This document shows positions 17,696-27,134 of a DNA stretch of 64,000 nucleotides, one piece after another. The stretch covers positions 1 to 64,000 of the forward strand of contig JBAXND010000003.1 of NCBI GenBank assembly GCA_037133915.1, written 5' to 3'. Under the pieces are notes generated by a model, which had not been told where the DNA came from, did not search any database, and saw nothing but the letters and a program-made list of their open reading frames with translations. The position numbers and the translations under genes were made by a program. Source of the stretch: Bacteroidota bacterium (GTDB lineage: Bacteria; Bacteroidota; Bacteroidia; Bacteroidales; CAIWKO01). Numbering within the stretch: the stretch's first letter is position 1; the number at the start of each line of letters is the position of its first letter.

Positions 17696-18157
17696 TTATC
17701 TGATAGCTGTTTTTGTTTTACTTTTCAGCGTAATTTCTGATAGTACCATTTTTTTATCCACGGCTTTACACATATCATAGATGGTGAGAAGCGCCACAGA
17801 TACCGCTGTGAGTGCCTCCATTTCAACACCGGTCTGTCCAATGCATTGTACGCTGCTTTCCGCTCTTACTCCTGATTTTTCAAGTTGGCAGCTTACTTCA
17901 ACTTTCGTAAGCAACAGATTATGACAGAGTGGAATGAGCGACGACGTTTGCTTTGCAGCCTGTATTCCGGCAATTTCTGCCACGGTAAGTACATCTCCTT
18001 TTTTTATTTCATTATCGCGGATAAGCTTTACGGTATCTGATGCAAGCATAATAAAACCGCTGGCTGTGGCAATTCTTTTTTGCGGAGGTTTATCGCCGAC
18101 ATCCACCATATTTGCTTTGCCTTTGTTATCGGTATGTGAGAATTTTTTTTCTGCCAT
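17696..18157 (-). CDS. moaC: Cyclic pyranopterin monophosphate synthase MoaC
   Basis: A 153-residue enzyme that converts 3',8-cyclo-GTP to cyclic pyranopterin monophosphate, working with MoaA. Diagnostic segments are MVDVGDKPPQKRIATASG, LIPLCHNLLLTKVEV and GVEMEALTAVSVALLTIYDMCK, containing the catalytic Lys and His residues. The length is normal. An ATG at 18157 is preferred to the GTG at 18160. It lies 23 nt after moaA. Confidence 0.96.
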   Translation of the reverse strand: MAEKKFSHTDNKGKANMVDVGDKPPQKRIATASGFIMLASDTVKLIRDNEIKKGDVLTVAEIAGIQAAKQTSSLIPLCHNLLLTKVEVSCQLEKSGVRAESSVQCIGQTGVEMEALTAVSVALLTIYDMCKAVDKKMVLSEITLKSKTKTAIR

Positions 18158-18180
18158 CACAATTTTTATTTGGTAAAAAA

Positions 18181-18981
18181 TTATCCGCCAATATTATAAA
18201 ATGCACCATTATTATTGATGGTACCGCATTCGGGCTTATGTTGAATTGCCTGTCTTATGGCCTCTGCAGCACCCAGTATTCTTACATCAAATTCAAGGTC
18301 GTTGAACAGACAGGGTTTTATCTTGCCGTTAGCTGTGAGACGCAGCCTGTTGCAGTTGACGCAATCACCGCCACTTCCACCCTGTACCACGCTGAAGGTT
18401 CCTTTGTGCAGGCTCATTCTGTGTATAAAACGAACCTCTAATCCCATGTTTTCACAAAAAGTGCGCACACCAAGCGCATCGGGTTCTTCGGATGTGCTGT
18501 CAATAACGCAGTTTATTTTGATGGGAGTTAATCCTGCTTTACGGGCGGCTGCAATGCCGCGTATCACATGGGTTATATCTCCGCCCCGCGTAATCACGCT
18601 GAATTTATCAGGGTCAACGGTATCCAGGCTTATATTAATTCTCTTCAAACCGGCTTTGGCAAGCTGTTCGGCAAACTGCTCGAGCAATGTGCCATTTGTA
18701 GTGAGAGCAAGGTCCTTAATTCCCGGAATGGCTGCAATATGTTCAACCAGATTGACTATACCTTTGCGAACGAGAGGTTCACCACCTGTTAAACGGACTT
18801 TATCTATTCCGCATGCAACGGCTGTTTTAACAACGTCTTCAATTTCTTCGAATGACAATATTTCTGAATGACTGAGCTGCCGTACGCCCTCTTCGGGCAT
18901 GCAGTAGGTGCAGCGCAGGTTACAGCGGTCGGTTACCGAAATGCGCAAATAATTAATACTTCTGTTATAATGATCTAACAT
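18181..18981 (-). CDS. moaA: GTP 3',8-cyclase MoaA, short form
   Basis: A 266-residue radical SAM enzyme starting molybdopterin synthesis. TDRCNLRCTYC gives the CxxxCxxC cluster for SAM, and CVNCNRLRLTANGKIKPC the second 4Fe-4S motif (C-x2-C-x13-C) that binds GTP; the C-terminus ends in the conserved Gly-Gly. Canonical MoaA is about 320-330 residues. Here about 50 residues are missing between VRFIHRM and the second cluster motif, with no frameshift seen, so this is a natural short form or an internal deletion. The start overlaps the end of moeA by 17 nt. Confidence 0.9.
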   Translation of the reverse strand: MLDHYNRSINYLRISVTDRCNLRCTYCMPEEGVRQLSHSEILSFEEIEDVVKTAVACGIDKVRLTGGEPLVRKGIVNLVEHIAAIPGIKDLALTTNGTLLEQFAEQLAKAGLKRINISLDTVDPDKFSVITRGGDITHVIRGIAAARKAGLTPIKINCVIDSTSEEPDALGVRTFCENMGLEVRFIHRMSLHKGTFSVVQGGSGGDCVNCNRLRLTANGKIKPCLFNDLEFDVRILGAAEAIRQAIQHKPECGTINNNGAFYNIGG

Positions 18982-20140
18982 GAACCATTTCTCCTTTTGA
19001 TATAAGCGCTGTGCCTGCAGGAACTATCATGAGACCGTTTGCATACGTCAGTGCATGTATATGCGCAGAACCGTGCATGCTTACAGGTTCAACAGATCCA
19101 TCTTCAATAAACTTCACCGGTACAATGGCTTCCCGGCTTGTATTACGCCTCATGAAGTCGGCTGACAGTGGCGCGTTGAATTGCACCGGAATGTATTCTT
19201 TCCCAATCATGCGGCATATCGCTGGACGCACAATCAGCTCAAATGCAATGTATGACGATACCGGATTGCCGGGTAACCCAAAAACGAGTTTATTCCCTTT
19301 TCTCCCGAAAAGTGTCGGTTTCCCAGGTTGTATAGCGATGCTGTGAAAAATTATTTCAATGCCGGCGCGTTTCATTACATCGGGTACAAAATCATAATCG
19401 CCCATTGAAACACCACCGGTAAGAATTACAATATCGAATTCATTTACGGCTGATGATATTTTCTGAAACGTAACTTCAGCGTCGTCACTCACAATTCCTC
19501 CGTAAACGGCTTCTGCACCGGCTTGCACAACCTGTGCCATAAGCTGTGATGCATTGCTGTTCCGTATTTGTGAAAGACCCGGCTTGCAATCGGGCTCCAC
19601 AAGTTCATCACCCGTAGAAAGCACCGTGATGTGTGGTTTTTTATAAACAACCGGTTCAGTGCAGCCAACGGCAGCCATTACGGCAATGTGCTGTGGCATA
19701 ACTGTAATACCTTTTTCAAGAACGATATCTCCATTTTTAACATCTTCGGCAGTAAAGCAAATATTGATTCCTCCCGGAGCCGCGTCTAGTCTGATAGTCC
19801 CGTTATTCAAAGGTTGGCTGTTTTCTACCATGGCAACAAAATCAGCGCCTTCGGGGACCATCGCGCCGGTCATTATTTTTATACAAATGCCCGGGCTTAC
19901 CTTGTTTTCGGGAATCTTTCCGGCAGGAACAGTTTCTATTACCTGTAGTTCTTTACCGATATCCGATTTAAGGCAGGCAAAACCGTCAACAGCCGATTTA
20001 TTGAAAGGCGGCATATCAACGTCTGAAACAACATTTGCAGCAAGCACCCGACCGGCGCAGTTTTCAAGCCTTATTGATTCTGTTCCTGTAACAGGCACAT
20101 TTGCTAAAACTCTGTCAAGAGCATCCTTCAGAGAAATCAT
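18965..20140 (-). CDS. moeA: Molybdopterin molybdenumtransferase MoeA
   Basis: A 391-residue protein that inserts molybdate (or tungstate) into adenylated molybdopterin. All MoeA landmarks are visible: MPPFNKSAVDGFA, TGAMVPEGADFVAMVEN, LSTGDELVEP, LTGGVSMGDYDFV, GLPGNPVSS and a C-terminal beta domain. The ATG at 20140 matches the family N-terminus (MISLKDALDRVL) and follows a likely promoter. Confidence 0.96.
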   Translation of the reverse strand: MISLKDALDRVLANVPVTGTESIRLENCAGRVLAANVVSDVDMPPFNKSAVDGFACLKSDIGKELQVIETVPAGKIPENKVSPGICIKIMTGAMVPEGADFVAMVENSQPLNNGTIRLDAAPGGINICFTAEDVKNGDIVLEKGITVMPQHIAVMAAVGCTEPVVYKKPHITVLSTGDELVEPDCKPGLSQIRNSNASQLMAQVVQAGAEAVYGGIVSDDAEVTFQKISSAVNEFDIVILTGGVSMGDYDFVPDVMKRAGIEIIFHSIAIQPGKPTLFGRKGNKLVFGLPGNPVSSYIAFELIVRPAICRMIGKEYIPVQFNAPLSADFMRRNTSREAIVPVKFIEDGSVEPVSMHGSAHIHALTYANGLMIVPAGTALISKGEMVHVRSL

Positions 20141-20159
20141 TACGATAGTAATTGGACTG

Positions 20160-20167
20160 CAAAAATA
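20160..20167 (-). promoter_or_regulatory. -7 box for the moeA-moaA-moaC run
   Basis: On the minus strand TATTTTTG matches TAnnTTTG about 20 nt before the moeA ATG, suggesting the biosynthesis genes can be transcribed separately from the upstream T9SS gene. Confidence 0.35.
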
Positions 20168-20188
20168 CAAATAGTTGATGAGCTATCC

Positions 20189-21598
20189 TTATTCAACAAT
20201 GAACCTGTTGATTGCGGTATATTGTTCAGAACTTAATCTGATGGTATAGACTCCCGATTGCAATCCGCGAACATCAACTTCGAATGTGAAAAATGCTGAA
20301 CGTTTTTCCACTTCCGCTGTGTGAACAATACAACCTATTGAACTGAAAATTTCTAAGCGGTAGCGACCTTGTTGCAGGTTGCCGGCATTAATATTGAGTG
20401 TTTCTTTTGCAGGATTTGGGAATAAGTAAATTTCTCTTTTAGCCGACGCATGTTCCTGGATGCCGGCACTAAAATCTTTGGTTACATTCCAGTGTGCGAA
20501 ATGAATACTTGGCTTGCCTCCTGCTTGTACAAATGGTCCACCGGCCCACACATCATTTCCATTAACGCACAATGCGTAAGCTACGGTATCCAAACCACTG
20601 CCCAAAGGATCCCAGCAACAATCGTATTTTGTGATATTATAAGCACCTGCACCGGTAATGGACGAAAGAGCGAAAACATCGGTTTGGTTATAGCCGATAC
20701 ATGCAGGCGGATAGTCCAGTCCTGCGCCTATTGCGGACCAGGTTCCCGTTAAATATTTAGAAAAATAGTTAGTGGCAACACCGCCCGAGTGCAGAAAATA
20801 TCCGCCGGAGTAAAGATCATTTCCTTTAAACGTAATTGAATTGATTGTTGAGTCAGTTCCGCTTCCTGCCGCTGACCATACTGAGCCATCCCAAAGTGCA
20901 ATGTTTTGCGCGGTTGTTGCACCTGCGTAATCAAAATTTCCCGCAGCAGCGACTGTTGTCCCTTTTATAGCAATACTATTTACTGTACTTCCGCTGATGC
21001 CACCGCCAACATCTGTCCAGTCTGTGCCGTTCCATTGGGCAATATGCATTAACGGCATGGTTCCCGACGCTGTAAACAGACCTCCGGCGTATATTTCTCC
21101 CGCGCTTCCAACAGCCAGTGCTTTTACTTCAGCATTCATTCCTGAATCGAGTGAGGTCCAGCTGCTGCCATCCCACATGGCAATATTGGAGGCAAGCATA
21201 CTTCCGGCTGAGATGAAATTACCTCCGGCAAAAACATGATTATTGTTATCAACGGTTATAGCATATACTGTCGGTGCTAAAGGACCGCTGCCTCCGCCAA
21301 CGCCTTCGCCCAGAGCATACCACTGATGGCCGTCCCAGCGAGCAATGCTGTTAGCATTTATACTTCCGGCCATCGTAAAGCTGCCGCCGATATAGATACT
21401 GCTGTCTTTTACAAAAATGGCATACACCGGACCATTTGGACTGTTCGCCGCGCCAAAACTGTTGTCCCAGTGCTTGTCATCAGAAACTTTAGGGTTATTA
21501 TCAAATAATCGTTGCGCATGACCATTTAAAATAGTCAACATTACAAGTGCCGCAGACATCATGACTGCAGTAAAGAGGCGTGAGCAACGGAAATTCAT
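20189..21598 (-). CDS. Secreted repeat protein with T9SS type A sorting domain
   Basis: A 469-residue exported protein with a signal peptide (ending GHAQ). Residues about 45-370 hold roughly seven propeller-like repeats of the pattern NIAxWDGSxWxxLGxG...VxAIxxxGxxxYAGGxF, the kind found in many secreted Bacteroidota proteins. The last 75 residues are a Por/T9SS sorting domain (LFPNPAKETLNINAG, GVYTIRLSSEQ). It would be exported through the outer membrane and anchored or released. Its link to the surrounding molybdenum/tungsten genes is positional only. Confidence 0.85.
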   Translation of the reverse strand: MNFRCSRLFTAVMMSAALVMLTILNGHAQRLFDNNPKVSDDKHWDNSFGAANSPNGPVYAIFVKDSSIYIGGSFTMAGSINANSIARWDGHQWYALGEGVGGGSGPLAPTVYAITVDNNNHVFAGGNFISAGSMLASNIAMWDGSSWTSLDSGMNAEVKALAVGSAGEIYAGGLFTASGTMPLMHIAQWNGTDWTDVGGGISGSTVNSIAIKGTTVAAAGNFDYAGATTAQNIALWDGSVWSAAGSGTDSTINSITFKGNDLYSGGYFLHSGGVATNYFSKYLTGTWSAIGAGLDYPPACIGYNQTDVFALSSITGAGAYNITKYDCCWDPLGSGLDTVAYALCVNGNDVWAGGPFVQAGGKPSIHFAHWNVTKDFSAGIQEHASAKREIYLFPNPAKETLNINAGNLQQGRYRLEIFSSIGCIVHTAEVEKRSAFFTFEVDVRGLQSGVYTIRLSSEQYTAINRFIVE

Positions 21599-21694
21599 AG
21601 CTGTAAGCTTTTTTATTTTAAAGCAAGTTATGAAAAATAACAATGATGAGGACGCTATATCAATATTATTTCCGACTCTCGCAGCTGTCACGTA

Positions 21695-22552
21695 TTATTC
21701 AACAATAAGTTTTTTCGTAATCACCCCGTCAATTCCACGTACTCGAAATTGTAAAAAATACAATCCGCTACTTCTTCCTTCAAGTGAGATGGTGGCATTG
21801 GTGAACTCATTAAATGAGCTGTACACGAGCATTCCGTGCATATCAAACAGCCTGATTTCTGAAACCGGATTTACACTATTTATGTTAACGGTCTCAGTTG
21901 CGGGATTTGGATATACAAGTAGATTTTCTGCGGATACATTCTGATTTATTGCTGAAAGGTCGGGTACTGCTTTGATGAAGATGTCATCTATTTTTGAGAT
22001 ACCGGTAGCCAGCACGAGATTACCGTCCGTTGCTGAATCTGTTGTCATTATCCATCTCAGATAAATCATATCAGTAAGATTATTCAATGCTGCCGGAAGA
22101 CTAAAATCTGTTACTGTTCCCGGAGTCCAGGTTCCTGAGCCGGTATTAATGTCAAGACCTGATACATCTGTCCAGATGCCGCCGGAAGTTATCTTATACT
22201 GAACTTTGAAATCGCGCGGACCGGGGTTTGCGCCTCCTGATCTCTGGGCCGACGAAAGTGTGAGGTTCATAAAACCGATGCTCTTGAAATTTATTTCCCA
22301 GTATTTGGCATTGGCACCGTTATTCCAGTCTGTGGCTTGTGCACATTTGCCTGTTACGCCATTGGTGGTCCAGTTGATAGCAGAGGTTCCGTTACTGCGC
22401 AATACACTTGCGGCATTCATTGGCTTTGCGAAAGTGGCAACAGAATCAGTTTCATTCCCTGCACTGAACGTCCATGCTACAAGAGTATCTTGTGCAAACG
22501 AAAAATTTATTGATGCCACCAAAATAAATAGCAATGTAAAGAGTCTTCTCAT
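21695..22552 (-). CDS. Secreted protein with T9SS type A sorting domain
   Basis: A 285-residue exported protein. After a signal peptide (ending FAQD) comes a beta-sandwich-like domain (about 20-200) containing LVAWTFSAGNETDS and ISKIDDIFIKA, the sort of jelly-roll found in many T9SS cargo proteins. The final 75 residues are the sorting domain (LVYPNPATETVNINS, LEGRSSGLYFLQF). No catalytic motif is seen. It starts 38 nt after the TonB-dependent receptor gene, so probably shares its transcript. Confidence 0.85.
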   Translation of the reverse strand: MRRLFTLLFILVASINFSFAQDTLVAWTFSAGNETDSVATFAKPMNAASVLRSNGTSAINWTTNGVTGKCAQATDWNNGANAKYWEINFKSIGFMNLTLSSAQRSGGANPGPRDFKVQYKITSGGIWTDVSGLDINTGSGTWTPGTVTDFSLPAALNNLTDMIYLRWIMTTDSATDGNLVLATGISKIDDIFIKAVPDLSAINQNVSAENLLVYPNPATETVNINSVNPVSEIRLFDMHGMLVYSSFNEFTNATISLEGRSSGLYFLQFRVRGIDGVITKKLIVE

Positions 22553-22590
22553 TTTAATTACGGTTTTCGTTTATAATTACAAATTATTTA

Positions 22591-24909
22591 TTAAAAATTG
22601 AATGTAATATCTGTTGTAATAATTCGGCCGGGACCCGGTAATCCTTTGCTGTCGGTGAAGATTTTATTCAGTACATTCTGAGTTGTTACTGATGCTGTGA
22701 GATGGCGGCTGAACCTTCCTGTAATCTTTGCATCAAACTGCGAACGGGGTGTCATTGAAAGTGTATTTTCGTCATCAATCCACACCTTACTACGGTATTT
22801 ATAATTTACGGAAACGCTTATATAGCGATTACTCCAGTAGATTCCTGAAAAAATAATATGTTCGGGTGATTCAACGAGTATCTTACCGCTCAAATCCGAC
22901 GGTGAAATACTGTCTGTTGTAAAATCTTTTATTTTGGCTGAGTTCCATGTATATGCCAGATATAATTCAATGTTTTTAATGAAAATATATCGCAGTGCGA
23001 GCTCTGCTCCGCTAATCACTGCCGTGTTGATATTCCTCCGCATAATCACAGGTTTTTCGGTTTCTCCTGTGGTTGCCATGGAATCTCCTGTTGCTACAAA
23101 ATATTGAAAATCTTTACCAACCGAATAATATAGGGTGGGTTGCAGCGAAAGATTTTTGAGCAATATAAAATTTCCACCAAGCTCAATACTGTTTATTTTT
23201 TCGGGTATGAGACCGGTGTTGGCAATTTTAAATCCCTTTTCCACATCGCCCGTTTTACAAAGGTCGCTGAGTGTTGCAGGTCTGAAACCCTTGCTGTACG
23301 ATAGATATACGTTATCTGATTTATTCAGAATGTATTTAACGGAAAGTTTTGGACTAACAGCCGTCCATTCTTTTTCGGAATATTGCTTGGCAAAAGGAGC
23401 AAGAAAAACGGTAGTAAGTGAGGGCGCTTTAATTAAAAAATCACCTGCATAAAATCTTACATAATCATAACGAAGTCCTGCCAAAAATTTCAATTTATTG
23501 TTAAACAGCCAACCCTCGTCCTGCATTAAAAATGCGGCATAATCTAACTTCCCCGAATAGCTGACCGTATCCGTTGAAGTTCGGTAAATATCGCTGCTTT
23601 TAACCGAACCCCGTTTAACATCAATACCTACTGTTAGCAGATTGTTTTTGAAAACTGGAATCCCTGCAGCCGTCCACAATCCGTAATCTTCTGAGGGCGA
23701 TTCGGTATTTGAAAACGTATAGGCACCTGTTTTCTTTTTTACTCCTTCACTTTGTTTGTACGATTCTTCTTTTTTATAGAAAGCATTAGCGTCAAGTGAA
23801 ATTTTCTTAATATTTCCGTGATATTTAATCCGTGCAACGTGGTCATAATAATTAGTAAATGAACCGTCAGGCTCATAATACCGGATGCCCGTACTGCGCC
23901 AGTCATAAGCATACGTGTATCCTGCCTCAATGTAAGAAGTTGAATTTATCCGGTATCCGGCGATTATCCCTGCATTGTATTCGTTAAATTTTGCTTTTAT
24001 ATCATACCACATTTCCGTTGAATCAGGTTTCATTAAATAGCCGTCTGATTTTCGGTAGAAGCCATCGGCCGACCAGTAAAAACCACGTATTTTTTTACCC
24101 GTTTTTCCCTGCAACGAGGCAAAACCGCCGATGGTGTTCCAGCTTCCGTAAAATGCCCGTGCCATGCCGGAAATTGGTTTTACCGGTCTTTTGGTGATGA
24201 TGTTGATAACGCCTCCCATGGCATTGCTGCCATACATATACGAATCGGGTCCTTTCAATATTTCAATGCGCTCAATAGTTTCAGGATTGATGCGGTTCCA
24301 TCCGGAAGCGCCGCCGTCAATAAGTGTGTATGGCACACCATCAACAAGAATAAGTGTCTGAACATTTCTATTGAGTCCGCGCATACTCACATTGCCCGAT
24401 TTATTGGCGAGACCGTAATCGCGGCTTGAGTATACTCCCGGTATTGATGCAAGTATTTCATCAGCAGTAATACCTGCTGAGCGTTCAATTTGGCCCTTAG
24501 TTATCACATCCACGCGCGACGGAATATCGTTTTCATCGCGTTCACTTCGTGTTGCAGTCACAACTACGGTTGATATTTCTGAAACAGCAGGCAGCAGCGC
24601 AATGCTTAGAGTTCTCGGCTTATTTGCTTCAATCCGGATACTGCGAGTATACGTTAGATAGCCAACAAACGACATCGTTATATGGTATTTTCCCGGCACT
24701 ATGTTGTGAAATGAAAAACTCCCTGATGAATCCGAAACCTGGCCTGTGTTCAGTTCGCGGATAATGATGTTGGCTCCGGCAAGTTTTTTTCCGGTGGAAT
24801 AATCAGTAATGCGTCCCGATAATTGAGCATAAGTAATATTGGTAATTAACATAAACATGATAATCCAAGTAACTACGGTAAACAGTTTTATATACTGACT
24901 CTTGTTCAT
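22591..24909 (-). CDS. TonB-dependent outer-membrane receptor
   Basis: A 772-residue receptor. Order: signal peptide (ending TYAQ), a carboxypeptidase-regulatory-like beta domain (about 30-110, GRITDYSTGKKLAGANI), a plug (about 115-230, with VVVTATRSER as TonB-box-like start and GGVINIITKRP at its end) and a beta barrel closing with ITFNF. It is of the siderophore/cobalamin type rather than SusC. It sits 2 nt from an upstream lipoprotein gene, in a cluster with a ModE-like regulator and molybdopterin genes, so uptake of molybdate, tungstate or a chelate is a plausible inference with no direct proof. Confidence 0.93.
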   Translation of the reverse strand: MNKSQYIKLFTVVTWIIMFMLITNITYAQLSGRITDYSTGKKLAGANIIIRELNTGQVSDSSGSFSFHNIVPGKYHITMSFVGYLTYTRSIRIEANKPRTLSIALLPAVSEISTVVVTATRSERDENDIPSRVDVITKGQIERSAGITADEILASIPGVYSSRDYGLANKSGNVSMRGLNRNVQTLILVDGVPYTLIDGGASGWNRINPETIERIEILKGPDSYMYGSNAMGGVINIITKRPVKPISGMARAFYGSWNTIGGFASLQGKTGKKIRGFYWSADGFYRKSDGYLMKPDSTEMWYDIKAKFNEYNAGIIAGYRINSTSYIEAGYTYAYDWRSTGIRYYEPDGSFTNYYDHVARIKYHGNIKKISLDANAFYKKEESYKQSEGVKKKTGAYTFSNTESPSEDYGLWTAAGIPVFKNNLLTVGIDVKRGSVKSSDIYRTSTDTVSYSGKLDYAAFLMQDEGWLFNNKLKFLAGLRYDYVRFYAGDFLIKAPSLTTVFLAPFAKQYSEKEWTAVSPKLSVKYILNKSDNVYLSYSKGFRPATLSDLCKTGDVEKGFKIANTGLIPEKINSIELGGNFILLKNLSLQPTLYYSVGKDFQYFVATGDSMATTGETEKPVIMRRNINTAVISGAELALRYIFIKNIELYLAYTWNSAKIKDFTTDSISPSDLSGKILVESPEHIIFSGIYWSNRYISVSVNYKYRSKVWIDDENTLSMTPRSQFDAKITGRFSRHLTASVTTQNVLNKIFTDSKGLPGPGRIITTDITFNF

Positions 24910-24911
24910 AC

Positions 24912-25799
24912 TTAATCTTGAAATTTAATATCGACATCAATAGTCCCTGCATCCGTCCCGTTAACCACATTCACCATGAATAATCCATACTTACTGTCCG
25001 CTGTTTTGAACGAATAAATATCACCCGGCACCAGATTCTTTGCTTTGCGCTTGCCAAGCAGTTCGTTATAGGACGCCAGCAGCAAACTGTCATTGACAAT
25101 AGTATTAAAATCGGTGGCGGCAAGACTTGTTTTGTAATATCGAGTTTCGTGTTTAACACCCCAATGAAATAATCCGTAGATTCCTCCAAAGGCATTTGAA
25201 CTGTCAATGTTGGCATTGGGCGATGCTATAGTATTCCCGTCGCCGGCAGGGTCATAGAAATAAAGCATGTCAATGGAATCCTGAACAAGAAAAGCCTGGG
25301 GTAGCAGGTAAATATTTCCGTTTCCCGGGTTAAAGAAGCTCCCGGTTGTACTGTTATTCTGTGCGCCTAACGTTATATTCTGAAAAGTTTTTACCTGCCC
25401 AAAAACAGCAAATGGGTCTTTTGAAACAGTAAAACTGAGTGTGGAACTTAACCCGGCTTTGTCGCGGACTATAATAGTCCAGATGTCTTTCGCGGCGGCA
25501 CTTTTGGTTATGAGCTTTTCAAAATAGAAATTTTTATTGTTGATTCCCGTGTCGGAATACACCTGTTCTGTGCCTGAGTTTATTTTAAGAATAATATTCG
25601 TCACATTTTCATCTCCGCCGTTCACGGAAATTCCAAATTTGAACTGAGCGCCGGGCGCCAGCAGCGTATCGCCCGACACATAGCCCATCCCTTTTTTCAA
25701 GTTGAAGGAAGGACCTGCACCGGGTGTATTTTCTTTTTTACAGCCGGCAATAAAAAGGAGTAATATAGTTACCGGAAGAAGTATTGTCGCTCTTTTCAT
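24912..25799 (-). CDS. Hypothetical lipoprotein paired with the TonB-dependent receptor
   Basis: A 295-residue protein with a lipobox (LFIAGC, Cys at residue 20). Residues about 40-130 look like an Ig-like or cadherin-like beta domain, and the rest (about 140-290) is unrecognised. I cannot assign a family. The gene ends 2 nt before the receptor start, so the two are almost certainly cotranscribed, and it may form a surface or periplasmic accessory for the receptor. It is not recognisably SusD. Confidence 0.7.
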   Translation of the reverse strand: MKRATILLPVTILLLFIAGCKKENTPGAGPSFNLKKGMGYVSGDTLLAPGAQFKFGISVNGGDENVTNIILKINSGTEQVYSDTGINNKNFYFEKLITKSAAAKDIWTIIVRDKAGLSSTLSFTVSKDPFAVFGQVKTFQNITLGAQNNSTTGSFFNPGNGNIYLLPQAFLVQDSIDMLYFYDPAGDGNTIASPNANIDSSNAFGGIYGLFHWGVKHETRYYKTSLAATDFNTIVNDSLLLASYNELLGKRKAKNLVPGDIYSFKTADSKYGLFMVNVVNGTDAGTIDVDIKFQD

Positions 25800-25870
25800 A
25801 ATAAATCGTTATGAATAATATTACATAACGGTGTGAATGGATTTGTACACCTGATGTTACTATTTACAAC

Positions 25871-26449
25871 CTAATTTGTTTTCTTTTTCTGAGAAGCAAG
25901 TTTATATACACCGGCACCCAGACTTCCGCCAATAAATCCGAAAATAAAATGTGTGGCGGTAGGATATATAATCCCGCTCAGCAGCGAACCGTATGGAATT
26001 CCCAGCACAAGGCTTATGACTTCCCGGCACAGCGGAATGGATGCGTAGCTGATTCCTGCAATAAGCCCTGAGATTAAAATATTGGAGTTAATTCTTCTAA
26101 ATGCCATGAATAAAAGATCAAGAAGAACGCCGGGGACAAAGAATACAAAGGCCATAAAAGGGTCTTTGAAACCAAGCACGGGAATCATCAGAATCATTCC
26201 GGCACCGAGTGATGACAGGCTCGTCGCCATATTGAAGCGTGATGCCTGCCTGCAAAACATAAAAATGGTCATGAATTCTATGCCGTGATGTCCCGGCAAT
26301 CTGAGCGGAACGCGGAAGCGTGCGTGTATTACGGCCGCCAGTGCGCCAAAAAGCATCAGAAGCAAGGCCTCTGCAATTACTGTCAGTGTGCTATTCGCTG
26401 ATACCTTTGATAAAGTCCTTGGAAGCAATCTGCCATTCATTTGTTCCAT
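25871..26449 (-). CDS. Integral membrane protein, possible transporter S component
   Basis: A 192-residue protein with about five or six hydrophobic helices (approximately residues 20-45, 60-95, 100-125, 130-160 and 165-185). Size, helix number and the small-residue-rich first helix resemble ECF-type substrate-binding (S) components, but no S-component family is positively identified. The start (ATG 26449 or 26440) lies inside the end of the upstream GIDDTD gene, an overlap of about 50-60 nt, implying coupled expression. In this context a transport role for an oxyanion or precursor is inferred. Confidence 0.6.
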   Translation of the reverse strand: MEQMNGRLLPRTLSKVSANSTLTVIAEALLLMLFGALAAVIHARFRVPLRLPGHHGIEFMTIFMFCRQASRFNMATSLSSLGAGMILMIPVLGFKDPFMAFVFFVPGVLLDLLFMAFRRINSNILISGLIAGISYASIPLCREVISLVLGIPYGSLLSGIIYPTATHFIFGFIGGSLGAGVYKLASQKKKTN

Positions 26450-27134
26450 AATCCGTTTTCCTTTCTGCAAAAATAGTAATCTTATTGTGAACCATCACAG
26501 GCCGCATCCACTGGCCTGTGTCAATCGTAGCATCAGGGGGTAGTTCAACACCGTTTTTATCGGTAAGAGCGTCCAGACCAAGTTGTGTTATCAGGTCTTT
26601 TGCAGGAATTATTCCCCGCAGTTCTCTGAGATTTCTGAGCCAGAGCACACGCCCGTCGTTACCCCATTTGCGCAATCCTATTGCGGCAAGCGAGCCTATT
26701 ACACCTATTTTCTCCCCTGTAAGTCCTTCAAGAAAAATGCCTGCATCATGAGCAATAGTGTGGGCATCTTTGCTAAAAAGGACTTCCTTTTTTGCACGCT
26801 GACCCCATTCAATAATTTTTTCGCTGATACTGCTTTCGGAAGCAATGCATAAACCTGCATCAGAGCCATCGGCGCTTTCGCGTAACAGAAAATTGCGGCA
26901 GTGTTCAATAAGTTCATCGGCAGGCGCTGCAGTTTCAATAAGCAAACTGGCACTGCTGTTGTGTGAAGTATAGGGAATTGCAGGGTTAACAAGCAGTTGA
27001 TGCCGGGTAACACAAATCAATGTTCCCAGTCCCGCGGCCTCAATTGTTTCACCCAATTGGCGTGCGCGGAATCCGGTTCCCCTGCTTTCAAGATTGTCGG
27101 TATCGTCAATGCCAATGAAGGTGCGGATTTTCAT
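26391..27134 (-). CDS. GIDDTD-motif protein, similar to the N-terminal domain of TiaS
   Basis: A 247-residue protein. FIGIDDTDNLESRGTGF at residues 6-22 carries the GIDDTD motif that in archaeal TiaS (tRNA-Ile2 agmatinylcytidine synthetase) coordinates phosphate and metal. The rest shows an alpha/beta domain with IGVIGSLAAIGLRKWGND. The TiaS Zn-ribbon and OB-fold domains are absent. Bacteria do not use agmatidine, so the substrate must differ. Its start overlaps the ModE-like gene by 4 nt, tying it to molybdenum or tungsten control. Function unknown. Confidence 0.65.
   Translation of the reverse strand: MKIRTFIGIDDTDNLESRGTGFRARQLGETIEAAGLGTLICVTRHQLLVNPAIPYTSHNSSASLLIETAAPADELIEHCRNFLLRESADGSDAGLCIASESSISEKIIEWGQRAKKEVLFSKDAHTIAHDAGIFLEGLTGEKIGVIGSLAAIGLRKWGNDGRVLWLRNLRELRGIIPAKDLITQLGLDALTDKNGVELPPDATIDTGQWMRPVMVHNKITIFAERKTDYGTNEWQIASKDFIKGISE

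Noticed and set aside
24912..25799. SusD-like partner of the TonB-dependent receptor
   Set aside because: It is much shorter than SusD (about 500 residues), lacks TPR-like helices and looks beta-rich; the receptor is not of the SusC length.
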